Notes: generated from the letters alone by a model not told the origin. Shown: positions 1-9,966, counted from the stretch's first letter. The stretch is 64,000 bases of DNA from Deltaproteobacteria bacterium (GCA_018399745.1 JAGYNZ010000007.1:1-64000); one strand, 5' to 3'. Numbers and translations are program-made.

Positions 1-1
1 T

Positions 2-178
2 ACTTTTCAATTAGTTGAGGCTATTATGCGGGACCCCTTTCAAGGTATTGGTAAACCAGAGCCCTTAAAGCTTCTTGGATCAGGTGTATGGTCTCGTCGA
101 ATCACTCAAGAACATCGAATTGTTTATGTAGTCGACCATGAAAGAGTCGATGGTGTTCAAGCTCGGTATTATTATTAA
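2..178 (+). CDS. Txe/YoeB-family toxin, C-terminal part (5' truncated by window edge)
   Basis: Frame 2 reads ...FQLVEAIMRDPFQGIGKPEPLKLLGSGVWSRRITQEHRIVYVVDHERVDGVQARYYY*, typical of a YoeB C-terminus. Confidence 0.85.
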   Translation, partial: TFQLVEAIMRDPFQGIGKPEPLKLLGSGVWSRRITQEHRIVYVVDHERVDGVQARYYY

Positions 179-198
179 TTTTTGGGCTCTTCTCCCGA

Positions 199-650
199 CT
201 AGTTGGCGAAAGCCTGGTAAATTTTAAGTGTAAAGTTTTGACCGTTTTCCAATCCACAGCAAGGTGTTGAGCCACTTCTGAGAGGGTCATCACTCGGCAC
301 AGTTGATAGACATAAAGGGCCAAACGATCTGTCACCCTCAGATAGGGGTGAAACAATTCCAAGTCTTCGATATGGATACCTTTGACAACGAGCACAAAAC
401 ACTTTGCGATACCGGCAGGTAATCCACGAGCAGGCATTGGCCAGATTCAGATCCCGGATCTTGCGTTGGGTCCAACTGTGAACCCCTGATGCTTTCTGCC
501 CGCATCCCTGACAGATGGGCTGAAAGCGCTTGTCGGGTTGTACCTGAATGTGAGTGCCGGTGGCTTCTGGTGTAACTGTCTGTTTGACAATTTTGGTTCG
601 ACGAAAGGGAAAATATGATGCTATACTTAGTTTGGACATCGCGGGTCTCC
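199..650 (-). pseudogene. ISL3-type transposase remnant (zinc-finger N-terminus plus HTH, frameshifted and truncated)
   Basis: CQGCGQKASGVHSW..CRYRKVFCARCQ in one frame, continued by GIHIEDLELFHPYLRVTDRLALYVYQLCRVMTLSEVAQHLAVDWKTVK in the other; frameshift near 374-390; no DDE domain follows. Confidence 0.75.
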
Positions 651-781
651 TTTTGATATGGTTTATCTTGGTCGACAAACTTATATTCTTGGAGATACCG
701 GATGTCCATTTTATTTGAATTCATAGCATTTTCCCCTTATTTCTTTCAACTAAATTGGAGATGATCCACATAATTTTATTG

Positions 782-907
782 TTTGAGGCATATAATGGTC
801 ATCTTTTCCAGAGCCGATACAATTCAATGGCCTGTGACGAGGATGCATATTTTCTGGAACTTGTACTTTATGTTCACATGAATCCATTTGAGATCAAGGC
901 AGGTTAA
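782..907 (+). pseudogene. Y1/REP-associated tyrosine transposase fragment
   Basis: Translation FEAYNGHLFQSRYNSMACDEDAYFLELVLYVHMNPFEIKAG* resembles the GHLFQxRYKS...DxYLLELxRYIHLNP motif. Confidence 0.7.
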
Positions 908-1326
908 CGGATACCTGGCAAGGCGGATTTTGTAAAAAAGGACCCTCGCACAAGCAAATAAAAGATTAAAATATCAACTTACAGGTAACAGGATCAGGGA
1001 GAACCTGGTTAAGTCTATCGATCAGACATGTAAAAAGGCATCAATTTTAAAGAGAGCCCATAGATTCTTCAGGGCCGAAACAGGTTCCAGCCCTTTCGGC
1101 TAAGTCAAGCAGGTAATTAATTTCTATTATTTAAAACTTGCAGAAAATGCCTTCCTGTATCGCAGACCTGTTCAGTGCTTGCTAAGATAGTACTATGATC
1201 GCGGCATGTCGGGACGGGTGAAGACACAGTGCATTTATAATGCTATCCTTAAAAAGGAAGTTAAAAAGCCTGAAACAAGATTAAACAAAAGTCAATCACA
1301 AATTCGACTGTTTTGATCCTGATTTT

Positions 1327-2589
1327 ATGGAGCAACTCTACGATATAATATTCACCTTGCTCATTGCGCTGGCCATCGGGCTATTAATCGGCATTGAACG
1401 CGGATGGAGCGACCGCCAGGAAAAGGAAGGAAGCCGCATTGCAGGCATCCGCACCTTCAGCCTTATAGGTCTGTTAGGGGGTGTCCTGGCCTCACTCTCT
1501 CAAGAGGTGAGCCAGTGGCTCATTACTGCCGGTTTTATTGCGGTTTCGGCACTGATTATTGCCTCGCATATGCTGAATGTCTGCAAAAACAGAGATGTGG
1601 GGTCCACCACGGCATTTGCCATGATGCTGACTTTTGCCCTTGCAGTATGGGCTACGTATGGATATCGAATTCCTGCCCTGGCGGTTACAGTAATCGTCAT
1701 GTCTTTGCTCGGCTATAAGCCTGTTTTGCATAAATGGCTCACCAAGATAAGGCCGCAGGATTTTTTTTCAGGCGTTAAGCTGTTGATTATTTCCGTGGTT
1801 TTTCTTCCATTGCTGCCTAACCAAGGCTATGGTCCGTGGGAAGCATTGAATCCTTACTGGATCTGGTGGATGGTGGTTTTAATATCCGGGCTTTCTTTTC
1901 TCGGATATATCGTCATTCAATTTATGGGAACGAAAATGGGGACACTGGTGACCGCCTTTACCGGTGCACTGGCGTCTTCCACTGCAGTTACCATCAGTCT
2001 GGCACGAATGGCAAAACAACATAGAGGCAACAACATATTTTCCGCAGGTGTTTTCCTCGCCTCCTCCATAATGTTTGTTCGAGTAATAGTCGAAGTGTTT
2101 ATTGTTAATCCCAGCCTGATGAATTATGTCTGGATGCCTCTGACAGCTATGTTGGCTGGTCTGCTTGTCTGTTTTTTCTGGCTGAGGCATGTACATGAAA
2201 AGGCGGATCAAAAATCCAGCCAGCAGATCGGGGTAAAGAACCCTTTACAACTGGGAATGGCCTTGCAGTTCAGCGCCTTGCTGGCTGTCATACTGCTTTT
2301 ATCCGAGGCAATGAAAGAACGGTTCGGCAATGAAGGTATATACGCACTTTCAGTGATTTCTGGATTTCTGGACGTGGATGCTATCACCCTCACCCTTTCC
2401 AAGTCGGCAAAACATGACCTGGCTGCTGAAGTGGCGACTCTGGGTATTGTACTTTCCTCTATGACCAATACCCTTATCAAAGGAATTATTTTTGCATTTA
2501 TTACTGGAATAAAGGAAAATGTACGTTTACCATTTTTTATGTTTGCAGCCATGCTGCCTGGTTTGCTCATTTCGATTTTTTGGTTGTAG
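1327..2589 (+). CDS. MgtC/SapB-family (DUF4010-like) integral membrane protein
   Basis: ORF 420 aa, N-terminal LLIALAIGLLIGIERGWSDR...GIRTFSLIGLLGG MgtC signature, many TM segments. Confidence 0.85.
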   Translation: MEQLYDIIFTLLIALAIGLLIGIERGWSDRQEKEGSRIAGIRTFSLIGLLGGVLASLSQEVSQWLITAGFIAVSALIIASHMLNVCKNRDVGSTTAFAMMLTFALAVWATYGYRIPALAVTVIVMSLLGYKPVLHKWLTKIRPQDFFSGVKLLIISVVFLPLLPNQGYGPWEALNPYWIWWMVVLISGLSFLGYIVIQFMGTKMGTLVTAFTGALASSTAVTISLARMAKQHRGNNIFSAGVFLASSIMFVRVIVEVFIVNPSLMNYVWMPLTAMLAGLLVCFFWLRHVHEKADQKSSQQIGVKNPLQLGMALQFSALLAVILLLSEAMKERFGNEGIYALSVISGFLDVDAITLTLSKSAKHDLAAEVATLGIVLSSMTNTLIKGIIFAFITGIKENVRLPFFMFAAMLPGLLISIFWL

Positions 2590-2623
2590 CAGCGTGCAAT
2601 CTTGATGAAGGACAGGCAGCCCA

Positions 2624-2790
2624 GACCTTGTCCCGAAGCATGAGGCGGTTTCTTACCGTATATGTCATCAACTTTAACCGCAGACACAAACGCCGGGGAC
2701 ATCTATTTCAGAAGCGCTATAAATCAATTGTATTTTAGGATGATCCTTATCTATTGGAATTGACCAGGTAAATTCATTCAGAAAAAGAGT
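2624..2790 (+). pseudogene. Second Y1/REP-associated tyrosine transposase fragment with in-frame stops
   Basis: LSRSMRRFLTVYVINFNRRHKRRGHLFQKRYKSIVF*DDPYLLELTR*IHSEK. Confidence 0.8.
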
Positions 2791-2923
2791 CTATTATTTT
2801 TTACTAAGAATTTATCAGAAAAAGATTTTGAAATGCTTTGCCTATTCTGTTATGAAATATTATGAAAAATGGTAAGGGGAAAATATCTCAACTGTTCAAA
2901 GCCCGGAGGAAGGGAGTAAAAAG

Positions 2924-3424
2924 TTGTCTGTATGCCGTAAACGTCTCATAATTTGGCTTGTACTGACAGGCGTATCTATCGCCACCGGAATAGGTATAGA
3001 TACAGCCTTGAAAACCGAGGCCTTCCCCACCCTTCTACGACTGGTTGGTTTTATTGGTATAGTATTGGCACATTTTCCGCTGAAAAGAACAGGGAAGCTA
3101 TTAATTGCCTTGGGGGAACCGAAAGAATGGGGATGTACCAGCAGATTGATCACCACTGATATCTACCAGTGTGTTCGTCATCCTCATCACCTTGCTATTG
3201 GAATCTTTATGACTTCTCTTGGATTACTCATCGGACACATATGGTCTTTCTTAATCATCAGTATCAGCCAATGGATATGGATTATTGCATTTTTATTTAT
3301 GGTTGAAGAGAAAGAAGTGAAAGAAAAATTCGGAGAAGAATATAAGGCATATAGCCAGAGAGTACCAATGCTACTCCCAAAACCAGGCTGCATCTTCAGG
3401 GTATTGACTAAATCTCTTAAGTAA
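2924..3424 (+). CDS. Isoprenylcysteine carboxyl methyltransferase/PEMT-like membrane methyltransferase
   Basis: VRHPHHLAIGIFMTSLGL...EEKEVKEKFGEEYKAYSQRVPMLLP motif; multi-TM; alternative start codon. Confidence 0.7.
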   Translation: MSVCRKRLIIWLVLTGVSIATGIGIDTALKTEAFPTLLRLVGFIGIVLAHFPLKRTGKLLIALGEPKEWGCTSRLITTDIYQCVRHPHHLAIGIFMTSLGLLIGHIWSFLIISISQWIWIIAFLFMVEEKEVKEKFGEEYKAYSQRVPMLLPKPGCIFRVLTKSLK

Positions 3425-3462
3425 CCACAAGAATAATTTCATCACATCAAGAATAAATAATA

Positions 3463-4419
3463 ATGGAAAATATGGACAACAAAATTATCCCTACATATGA
3501 CGTAATAATTTTAGGTAGTGGACCCGCCGGTCTGCAGGCCTCAATTCATGCCGCAAGAAAAAAGGCCAAGGTGCTGGTGTTAGGACGGCCGGAATCCAGC
3601 AGTCTATACAAGGCCCATATTGAGAATTACTGCTGTGTAACCGGGGTAAAGACAGGAGAAGAACTCCTTTCAACAGGCATTCAACAGGCAAAATCTTTTG
3701 GTGCGGAATTTTTACCAGAAGATGTCGTGGCCGTCACTTCCCTGCAGGGTAATGGTTATGAAGTTGCAGTCGAGAGCGGAAAGGCTTACTCCGGCTATGC
3801 CCTGATAGTCTCCACTGGCGTAAAGCGTCAAGGCCTCGGGCTTAAAAAAGAGAAAGAATTCATAGGAAAAGGGGTCAGCTACTGCGTTGATTGTGATGCG
3901 AATTTTTATAGAGACGCAGTGGTAGCAGTGGTCGGAGACGGAAGCGCAGCTGCTCATGGGGCGGTGACCCTTAGCAAGGTAGCCAGAAAGGTGACACTTA
4001 TTACCAAGGATCTCAAGGTGAGTCCCGAGCTCAAGTCAGATCTTGAAAAAAGAAACGTTATAATGGCTATCAACAGCAAAATAAAGGAACTCAAAGGAAC
4101 TGACAATCTGGAAGCCGTGGTGCTCAGCGACGACACAGAACTGTCCCTGGACGGACTCTTCATTGAAAAAGGTGCCAAGGGTGCGATGGAACTTACGGCC
4201 GTTCTGGGAGTTATCCTGGACCCTGAAAAATTCACCTATATCGTCACCGACAAAGACCAGGCCACAAACATAGCCGGAATATATGCGGCAGGGGATATAT
4301 GTGGAACTCCCTGGCAAATGGCAAAAGCGGTAGGAGAAGGTTGTATTGCCGGGCTTTCCGCAAGCAGTTATGCGCTTAAAAGGAGGAGGCTGGAAGAAAC
4401 CCCTTCCAAAATAGATTGA
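3463..4419 (+). CDS. Thioredoxin reductase-like FAD-dependent disulfide oxidoreductase
   Basis: GSGPAGLQASIHAARK FAD motif, CVDC redox pair, GDGSAA and GIYAAGDICG motifs. Confidence 0.85.
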   Translation: MENMDNKIIPTYDVIILGSGPAGLQASIHAARKKAKVLVLGRPESSSLYKAHIENYCCVTGVKTGEELLSTGIQQAKSFGAEFLPEDVVAVTSLQGNGYEVAVESGKAYSGYALIVSTGVKRQGLGLKKEKEFIGKGVSYCVDCDANFYRDAVVAVVGDGSAAAHGAVTLSKVARKVTLITKDLKVSPELKSDLEKRNVIMAINSKIKELKGTDNLEAVVLSDDTELSLDGLFIEKGAKGAMELTAVLGVILDPEKFTYIVTDKDQATNIAGIYAAGDICGTPWQMAKAVGEGCIAGLSASSYALKRRRLEETPSKID

Positions 4420-4444
4420 AAATTTAGGACAAGGCCTCGAAGTG

Positions 4445-4503
4445 AAGCCTCCTGTTTGAGGTTTTGTTTGTTTAGCACCTATATCTTAACAGGAGGTTTC
4501 TTT
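4445..4503 (+). terminator. Putative intrinsic terminator after the thioredoxin reductase-like gene
   Basis: Inverted repeat AAGCCTCCTGTT ... AACAGGAGGTTT followed by CTTTTCT; loop is long (about 31 nt). Confidence 0.45.
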
Positions 4504-5401
4504 TCTGGCGGCCCATTACTTATCAGAAGAATATAGTCATTCCTCATTATTATATATTGATTCAATAATTTATTCCGAAATATCCATCTCTTTTAAGTCA
4601 GCTGTATTAAATTTAGATCTATTAACCAGAGATGTCTCAAGATACCAGTAATACTTTCCAACTGTAAAATTAATAGCGCAATAACAATCATAGAACACGC
4701 TTGGATCAACTCATCTTATAGTAATTTTAAAACTTCATAGACAAGATCAGCGTCACCCGATATCCATTCATTCCAGCGCCGATATTCCTTTGCCCCCTCA
4801 ACTCAAAAATACCCTTCCGACCACCTGCGCTTCATTTCAGACCACCACTGAAAACATTCGTTTCAGCTTCAGTTTCTCAAAGGTCTAATACCTGTGAGGA
4901 AAACAGAGGCTGTCACCCCAAATTGTGCGCATATTGTAGTCATCAGGAGATGAGAATCCATTGAATTGGAAAATTGAGTTCATTGGCCCACAGTTTTATT
5001 ATTTTAATAAAAACGACCGAGAAAGATTTTAAATCTTGGCACATAAAAACATTTGGTTGCAAATAAAATGAATGGCAACCGAATTACATGCCTTAATTGG
5101 ACTGGCGCTCCGCATCGGCCGGCAAGAATGACTTTAGGCCGCTATTGCGAGAAGTTATAAAATCCAAAGAGATATAATATAATGGATTGATGCAGGATTG
5201 ATATTATGGAAAAATACATTAATTTGCCTCTCGATAACTGGTTCAGCATATTCACCGGCGCGCCTGCTTTTTGAGTTGTATGGCGCCTTCTGATCTGTTG
5301 TTCTGTGATCGGACAGCGCCTGAGAGCGTGATAAAATTGTCCGCGGCCGCACAATCTTCGCAGTGGGCGTGGTCGTTAAAAAAAATTCAATAAGGTAATC
5401 C

Positions 5402-6655
5402 GTGGAACTAAAAGTCAGATCGTATGAAAAGATTGCCATATTAGTCAATAAAGGGGTGAACATTCCCAATCCATTGACGCTGGATATCGGCAACGAAGTC
5501 TCTCCTGACCACATTTCAGCCAATGGGGTGACAATCTATCCCGGTTGTCGGATTTATGGCAAAAATACGGTCATATCGGCTGGGACAGTGCTTGGCTGCG
5601 AAGCGCCGGTCACGATTGATGACTGCCAGCTCGGACCGAATGTCAAACTGCGGGGCGGCTATTTCAATAAGGCCGTGTTCCTCGAAAAGGCCAATCTGGG
5701 ATTGGGCTCGCACGTGCGTGCAGGGTGTATTCTGGAGGAAGAGGCTAACGGTGCCCATTGTGTAGGCTTGAAGCAGACCATTCTTTTCCCGTTTGTCACG
5801 CTGGGAAGCCTGATCAATTTCTGCGACTGTCTCATGGCAGGCGGAACAAGCCGGAAAGACCACAGCGAAGTCGGCAGTTCATTCATCCATTTCAATTTCA
5901 CACCGGACGGCGACAAGACAACCGCATCGCTGATCGGCGATGTGCCAAGGGGCGTCATGCTCAATCAACCCGCTATTTTTCTGGGCGGGCAGGGTGGTAT
6001 AGTCGGGCCTGCGCGTGTCGGCTTCGGTGATGTGATTGCCGCAGGGACCCTGTTACGCAAGGATATTGACGAGGAAAACAAGTTGGTCTTCGGCAAAGGC
6101 ATGTCAGGAGAAATAAAGGACCGACATCCCAACAGCTATACCTCCATCGGCCGCATTGTTGGTAACAACATCCGCTATCTGGCGAATCTGGTGGCTCTTG
6201 AACAATGGTATACACACGTCCGCCAGCCCTTTTTCCAGAAGCAGGAGTTCGGCGATCTTGTCTATGCCGGGGCCATGACAAACCTGTCGTTGGCAAAAGA
6301 CGAGCGTATTAAACGTCTCCAGGCTATGGCGGACAAAGCTAAAGCCGCTATTGGAAAATATCCAGATAAAAAACAGTTTGATGCCGGGAAACAGGAATTT
6401 TACGCCGCGGTCAAAACGATCCGGGACATATTTTTCCAACTTCCTGCAAACAACCTCGGTGCGGAGTGGCGCGATGGTTTTATTGCCTCGGTTCATACGC
6501 ACATCCAGGGCGGCGGTAAAAAATATATTGATTTTATCAAAGGTCTACCGGCCGATGCATCCAGAACAGGCGTACAATGGCTTGAGACCATCATTGAAAG
6601 GCTTTGTGGTGAAACGCAAGGGCTCATGCCGTCGTTGGACCTGTTCAAAAAGTAA
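5402..6655 (+). CDS. GlmU C-terminal-like left-handed beta-helix (hexapeptide) protein
   Basis: Hexapeptide-like repeats (GKNTVISAGTVLGCEAPVTIDDCQLGPNVKLRGG..., GGQGGIVGPARVGFGDVIAAGTLLRKDI); 417 aa; no recognisable pyrophosphorylase domain. Confidence 0.75.
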   Translation: MELKVRSYEKIAILVNKGVNIPNPLTLDIGNEVSPDHISANGVTIYPGCRIYGKNTVISAGTVLGCEAPVTIDDCQLGPNVKLRGGYFNKAVFLEKANLGLGSHVRAGCILEEEANGAHCVGLKQTILFPFVTLGSLINFCDCLMAGGTSRKDHSEVGSSFIHFNFTPDGDKTTASLIGDVPRGVMLNQPAIFLGGQGGIVGPARVGFGDVIAAGTLLRKDIDEENKLVFGKGMSGEIKDRHPNSYTSIGRIVGNNIRYLANLVALEQWYTHVRQPFFQKQEFGDLVYAGAMTNLSLAKDERIKRLQAMADKAKAAIGKYPDKKQFDAGKQEFYAAVKTIRDIFFQLPANNLGAEWRDGFIASVHTHIQGGGKKYIDFIKGLPADASRTGVQWLETIIERLCGETQGLMPSLDLFKK

Positions 6656-6688
6656 CCGTTCACATCTCTTTCAGAAGGAGTCAGTTAT

Positions 6689-8038
6689 ATGCGTCAATTA
6701 TTCGGTACAGACGGGATACGCGGGGAGGCCAATCGTTATCCCATGAATGCAATCATCGCCTTTTCGGTCGGACAGGCACTCACGTATCTTTTACGGACAC
6801 CTCATCATAAACCCAGGATCATTATCGGAAAAGATACCAGAATTTCGGGCTATATGCTGGAAAGCTCGCTTGAGGCCGGTATTACCTCCATGGGAGGGAT
6901 CTCATATTTGGTCGGTGTGCTGCCGACGCCCGGTATTGCCTTTTTGACACAGAGTATGCGCGCGGATTCCGGCATTGTGATCTCTGCTTCGCATAATCCG
7001 TTTCAGGACAATGGAATCAAGATCTTCGCAGGTAATGGCTTAAAATTGTCAGATGAACAGGAGGATACGATCGAGAAGCTGATCCTTGGAGGCAAACTGC
7101 CCGATATGGTGCCGCCTGCGGCAGAGATCGGATACGCATATCGGATCGAAGATGCGCGTGGCCGGTATATCGTATTTCTGAAGAACACCTTTCCCCGTGC
7201 CCTGTCTATGGAGGGAATGAAGATTGTCCTGGATACCGGCAACGGAGCCGCCTACAAAGTTGCGCCGGATACATTTTGGGAGCTCGGCGCAGAGGTAGAT
7301 GTCATTCACAATGACCCGAACGGTCTCAATATCAATGACAATTGCGGTTCACAGTATACCAATGACCTGAAAAAACGGGTCCTGGAAACAGGTGCGGCCA
7401 TCGGACTCGCCTTTGATGGGGATGCCGATCGTCTCATTGCCGTGGATGAAAAAGGGAACGAGATCACCGGCGATCAGATCGCGATCATCTGCGCCAAGGC
7501 ATTAAAAGAAGCGGGCCTGCTGAAAAATGACCTGCTTGTCACGACTGTAATGAGTAATCTCGGTCTTATCATCGCTTGCAAAAAGTATGGTATTAAACAC
7601 CATGCGGCGAAAGTGGGAGACCGGTATGTCCTGGAAGACATGAGGCGTTTGGGGAGCATTATCGGCGGCGAGGATTCGGGCCACCTGATTTTTCTAGACC
7701 ATCATACCACTGGCGACGGCACGCTGACTGCCATGCAGTTAATTGCCGTTATGGTAAAAACCGGCAAACCTTTGTCTGAGCTTGCCAAACTCATGGATGT
7801 CTTTCCGCAAAGGCTTATCAATGTTCCGGTCAAAAGCAAACCAGAACTCGATACTGTGCCTCAGGTCATGGACATCATCAAACAGGTTGAGCAAGAACTT
7901 GGTGAAAGCGGACGCGTGCTGGTGCGCTATTCAGGCACCCAGAATCTCTGCCGTGTGATGGTTGAAGGTCCCACCATCGACTTAACTGAAAAATACTGCC
8001 AGCAGATTGCCCATGTGTTACAGACCGCGATAAAATAA
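6689..8038 (+). CDS. glmM: Phosphoglucosamine mutase-like protein
   Basis: FGTDGIRGEAN, ISASHNPFQDNGIKIF, DGDADR, RYSGTQNLCRVMVEG motifs; RBS GAAGGAG upstream. Confidence 0.88.
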   Translation: MRQLFGTDGIRGEANRYPMNAIIAFSVGQALTYLLRTPHHKPRIIIGKDTRISGYMLESSLEAGITSMGGISYLVGVLPTPGIAFLTQSMRADSGIVISASHNPFQDNGIKIFAGNGLKLSDEQEDTIEKLILGGKLPDMVPPAAEIGYAYRIEDARGRYIVFLKNTFPRALSMEGMKIVLDTGNGAAYKVAPDTFWELGAEVDVIHNDPNGLNINDNCGSQYTNDLKKRVLETGAAIGLAFDGDADRLIAVDEKGNEITGDQIAIICAKALKEAGLLKNDLLVTTVMSNLGLIIACKKYGIKHHAAKVGDRYVLEDMRRLGSIIGGEDSGHLIFLDHHTTGDGTLTAMQLIAVMVKTGKPLSELAKLMDVFPQRLINVPVKSKPELDTVPQVMDIIKQVEQELGESGRVLVRYSGTQNLCRVMVEGPTIDLTEKYCQQIAHVLQTAIK

Positions 8039-8055
8039 GAGAAGAGGATATTTAC

Positions 8056-9012
8056 ATGCCGATCAACGTGTTTGTCACCAATGATTTTGACCAGATGAGC
8101 AAGGTCGCCGCAAAAATCGTAAAAGAAAACATTATCACCACGCTTACTGCAAAAAAAAAGTTCGTCCTTGGACTGGCCACCGGAAATTCACCCACCAGCC
8201 TCTACAAGCACCTTGCTATGGCGGCCAATGCCGGTGAATTCGACAGCGCAAGGATTCGCAGTTTCAACCTCGATGAATATGTCGGGTTGCCCGGCGAAAA
8301 TGTCCAGCAGCGACTATTGCATCCCGAAAGTTACAGTTTTTTTATGATTCAGGAATTTTTCGGCCTGCTGAAACGGAAATTCATTGAGACGAGTGTGCCG
8401 TACGGCGCAATGATCGACCAGAAACGCATGATGCAGGAATTTGCAGCAAACCCTGACGATTGGGACGAATCAGGCGTTGATGCCGGAAAGGCTATTGTGA
8501 TTAAACCGGACGCCGCCTCTGAATATCTTGCATGGATTCGTTATGACGTCCTGGAAAGCTATGAAAAGAAAATTGCCAACGCCGGCGGCATAGACCTACA
8601 GATTATTGGCTCGGGCGGAAGGGGTCATGTTGCCTTTCATGAATCAGGCATACCATTTGATAACAGCCGGGTGATGCTGATCAAACTGGATGATAATACC
8701 GTTTCAAATGCGGTCACAGACGGCCATTTCAAGTCAAGGGACGATAGCCCTCGTTACGCGACCAGTATGGGCGCTGAGCTTGTCTATGAGGCCAAAACGG
8801 TCGTGCTCCTGGCCAATGGAGAGCGTAAGGCGAGACCTGTAGCAGAATCACTTCTCTGCGATCCCACACCTGACGTGCCGATTTCTTACGGCCAGATATA
8901 CGCCCGGAACGGCGGCAATCTGATCTATGTGCTCGATAAAGTGGCGGCGACTGATTTACTGGCCGATACGGATGCCCTGAAAAATAAAGGAATCACACTC
9001 GAGACGCTTTAA
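8056..9012 (+). CDS. Glucosamine-6-phosphate deaminase/isomerase (NagB)-like protein, divergent
   Basis: GLATGNSPTSLYKHL, FNLDEYVGLP, GSGGRGHVAFHESG motifs. Confidence 0.8.
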   Translation: MPINVFVTNDFDQMSKVAAKIVKENIITTLTAKKKFVLGLATGNSPTSLYKHLAMAANAGEFDSARIRSFNLDEYVGLPGENVQQRLLHPESYSFFMIQEFFGLLKRKFIETSVPYGAMIDQKRMMQEFAANPDDWDESGVDAGKAIVIKPDAASEYLAWIRYDVLESYEKKIANAGGIDLQIIGSGGRGHVAFHESGIPFDNSRVMLIKLDDNTVSNAVTDGHFKSRDDSPRYATSMGAELVYEAKTVVLLANGERKARPVAESLLCDPTPDVPISYGQIYARNGGNLIYVLDKVAATDLLADTDALKNKGITLETL

Positions 9013-9015
9013 ATC

Positions 9016-9942
9016 ATGCAGAAAATGGCCGTCAACCTGGAAGACAGAATTATCGCTCACATTCAACACACAGGTCCCCTGACAGGATCGGAACTCAGGG
9101 CATCGTTCAATGAAGAGAGCCTGATTCTGTGGCAGACCTGTTTGCGCTCTCCCAAACTTGTAACAACAAGGATTGGCACTCGATACCTGAGACTTGACAG
9201 TCGGGTAGACGGGTTCGCCCGTCTCTCTCCTTCAATTTTACGGGAGTTCCTGTCCTATTCGGTCATCGGCCTTATTGCTCATCCCCATCCCGTCTCACAA
9301 AAGGTGTCTGAAGTCACTGCTCATATTGAAAGGGTCAGCAAGCGCAAGTTTGACCTGGCTTATAGCATTGTTTCCAATCTCAGAAGGCAGCTCTGCGGGA
9401 TATGGAAAGACAACCTTCAGATCTGCTTCATTATTGCCGGGGACATTGTGTACAATATGGCCCATAATGTGCCCCGTCCCGAACGAAGCACCGGAGAGCT
9501 TGTCAAAGGTTCAGATATGGATTTGGTGGTTGTGCTCGAAGATAGCGCATCTGATGATGTGATAAAAAGTCTTGACGAGGCCATTTATAGTGAAAAATAC
9601 AGGGTGCTGACCTCGCCGGCATTGCGAGAAGAGATTGATTATATCGTCAAAAGGATGAGCCGGGTCAGGGAGCAGCTTCAGTTTGATACGTTCAAGCGCA
9701 TGATTGCCTGTAAGATTCTGGAGGAGGGTCGCTTGCTGTACGGAAGCGAGAATCTTTTTTTTGATATTAAAACACTGCTGAACACGCACTGGATCACGGC
9801 AAAGCTGGCGGAACTCGAGCAAAAGGCCCAGAACTTCCGGAAAAATGCAGAGGAATATCTTCTCGATGCCGACCCGGAAAAGGCCAAAAAGGAAAGTCTG
9901 TATTTATTTTATCCTTCTGAAGAATCAGAAGAATTTGAATAA
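9016..9942 (+). CDS. Uncharacterised Pol-beta superfamily nucleotidyltransferase-like protein
   Basis: GELVKGSDMDLVVVLED (GSxxD-type signature) and downstream EEIDYIVKR; starts 4 nt after the NagB-like ORF. Confidence 0.65.
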   Translation: MQKMAVNLEDRIIAHIQHTGPLTGSELRASFNEESLILWQTCLRSPKLVTTRIGTRYLRLDSRVDGFARLSPSILREFLSYSVIGLIAHPHPVSQKVSEVTAHIERVSKRKFDLAYSIVSNLRRQLCGIWKDNLQICFIIAGDIVYNMAHNVPRPERSTGELVKGSDMDLVVVLEDSASDDVIKSLDEAIYSEKYRVLTSPALREEIDYIVKRMSRVREQLQFDTFKRMIACKILEEGRLLYGSENLFFDIKTLLNTHWITAKLAELEQKAQNFRKNAEEYLLDADPEKAKKESLYLFYPSEESEEFE

Positions 9943-9966
9943 CATGAAGGTTTGAGGTGACATAAC

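Noticed and set aside
2690-2780. Stop codons in the Y1 transposase frame as recoding/selenocysteine
   Set aside because: The stops are TAG and TAA in a truncated transposase remnant; decay is the simpler explanation.
4600-5150. Possible decayed gene on the minus strand (EYRRWNEWISGDADLVYEVLKLL*)
   Set aside because: Short stretch with an upstream stop and no family I can name; insufficient evidence.
5516-6502. Antisense ORFs over the hexapeptide gene (e.g. 5659..5964, 6104..6502 minus)
   Set aside because: The plus-strand ORF has clear protein motifs; the antisense ORFs are compositional shadows.
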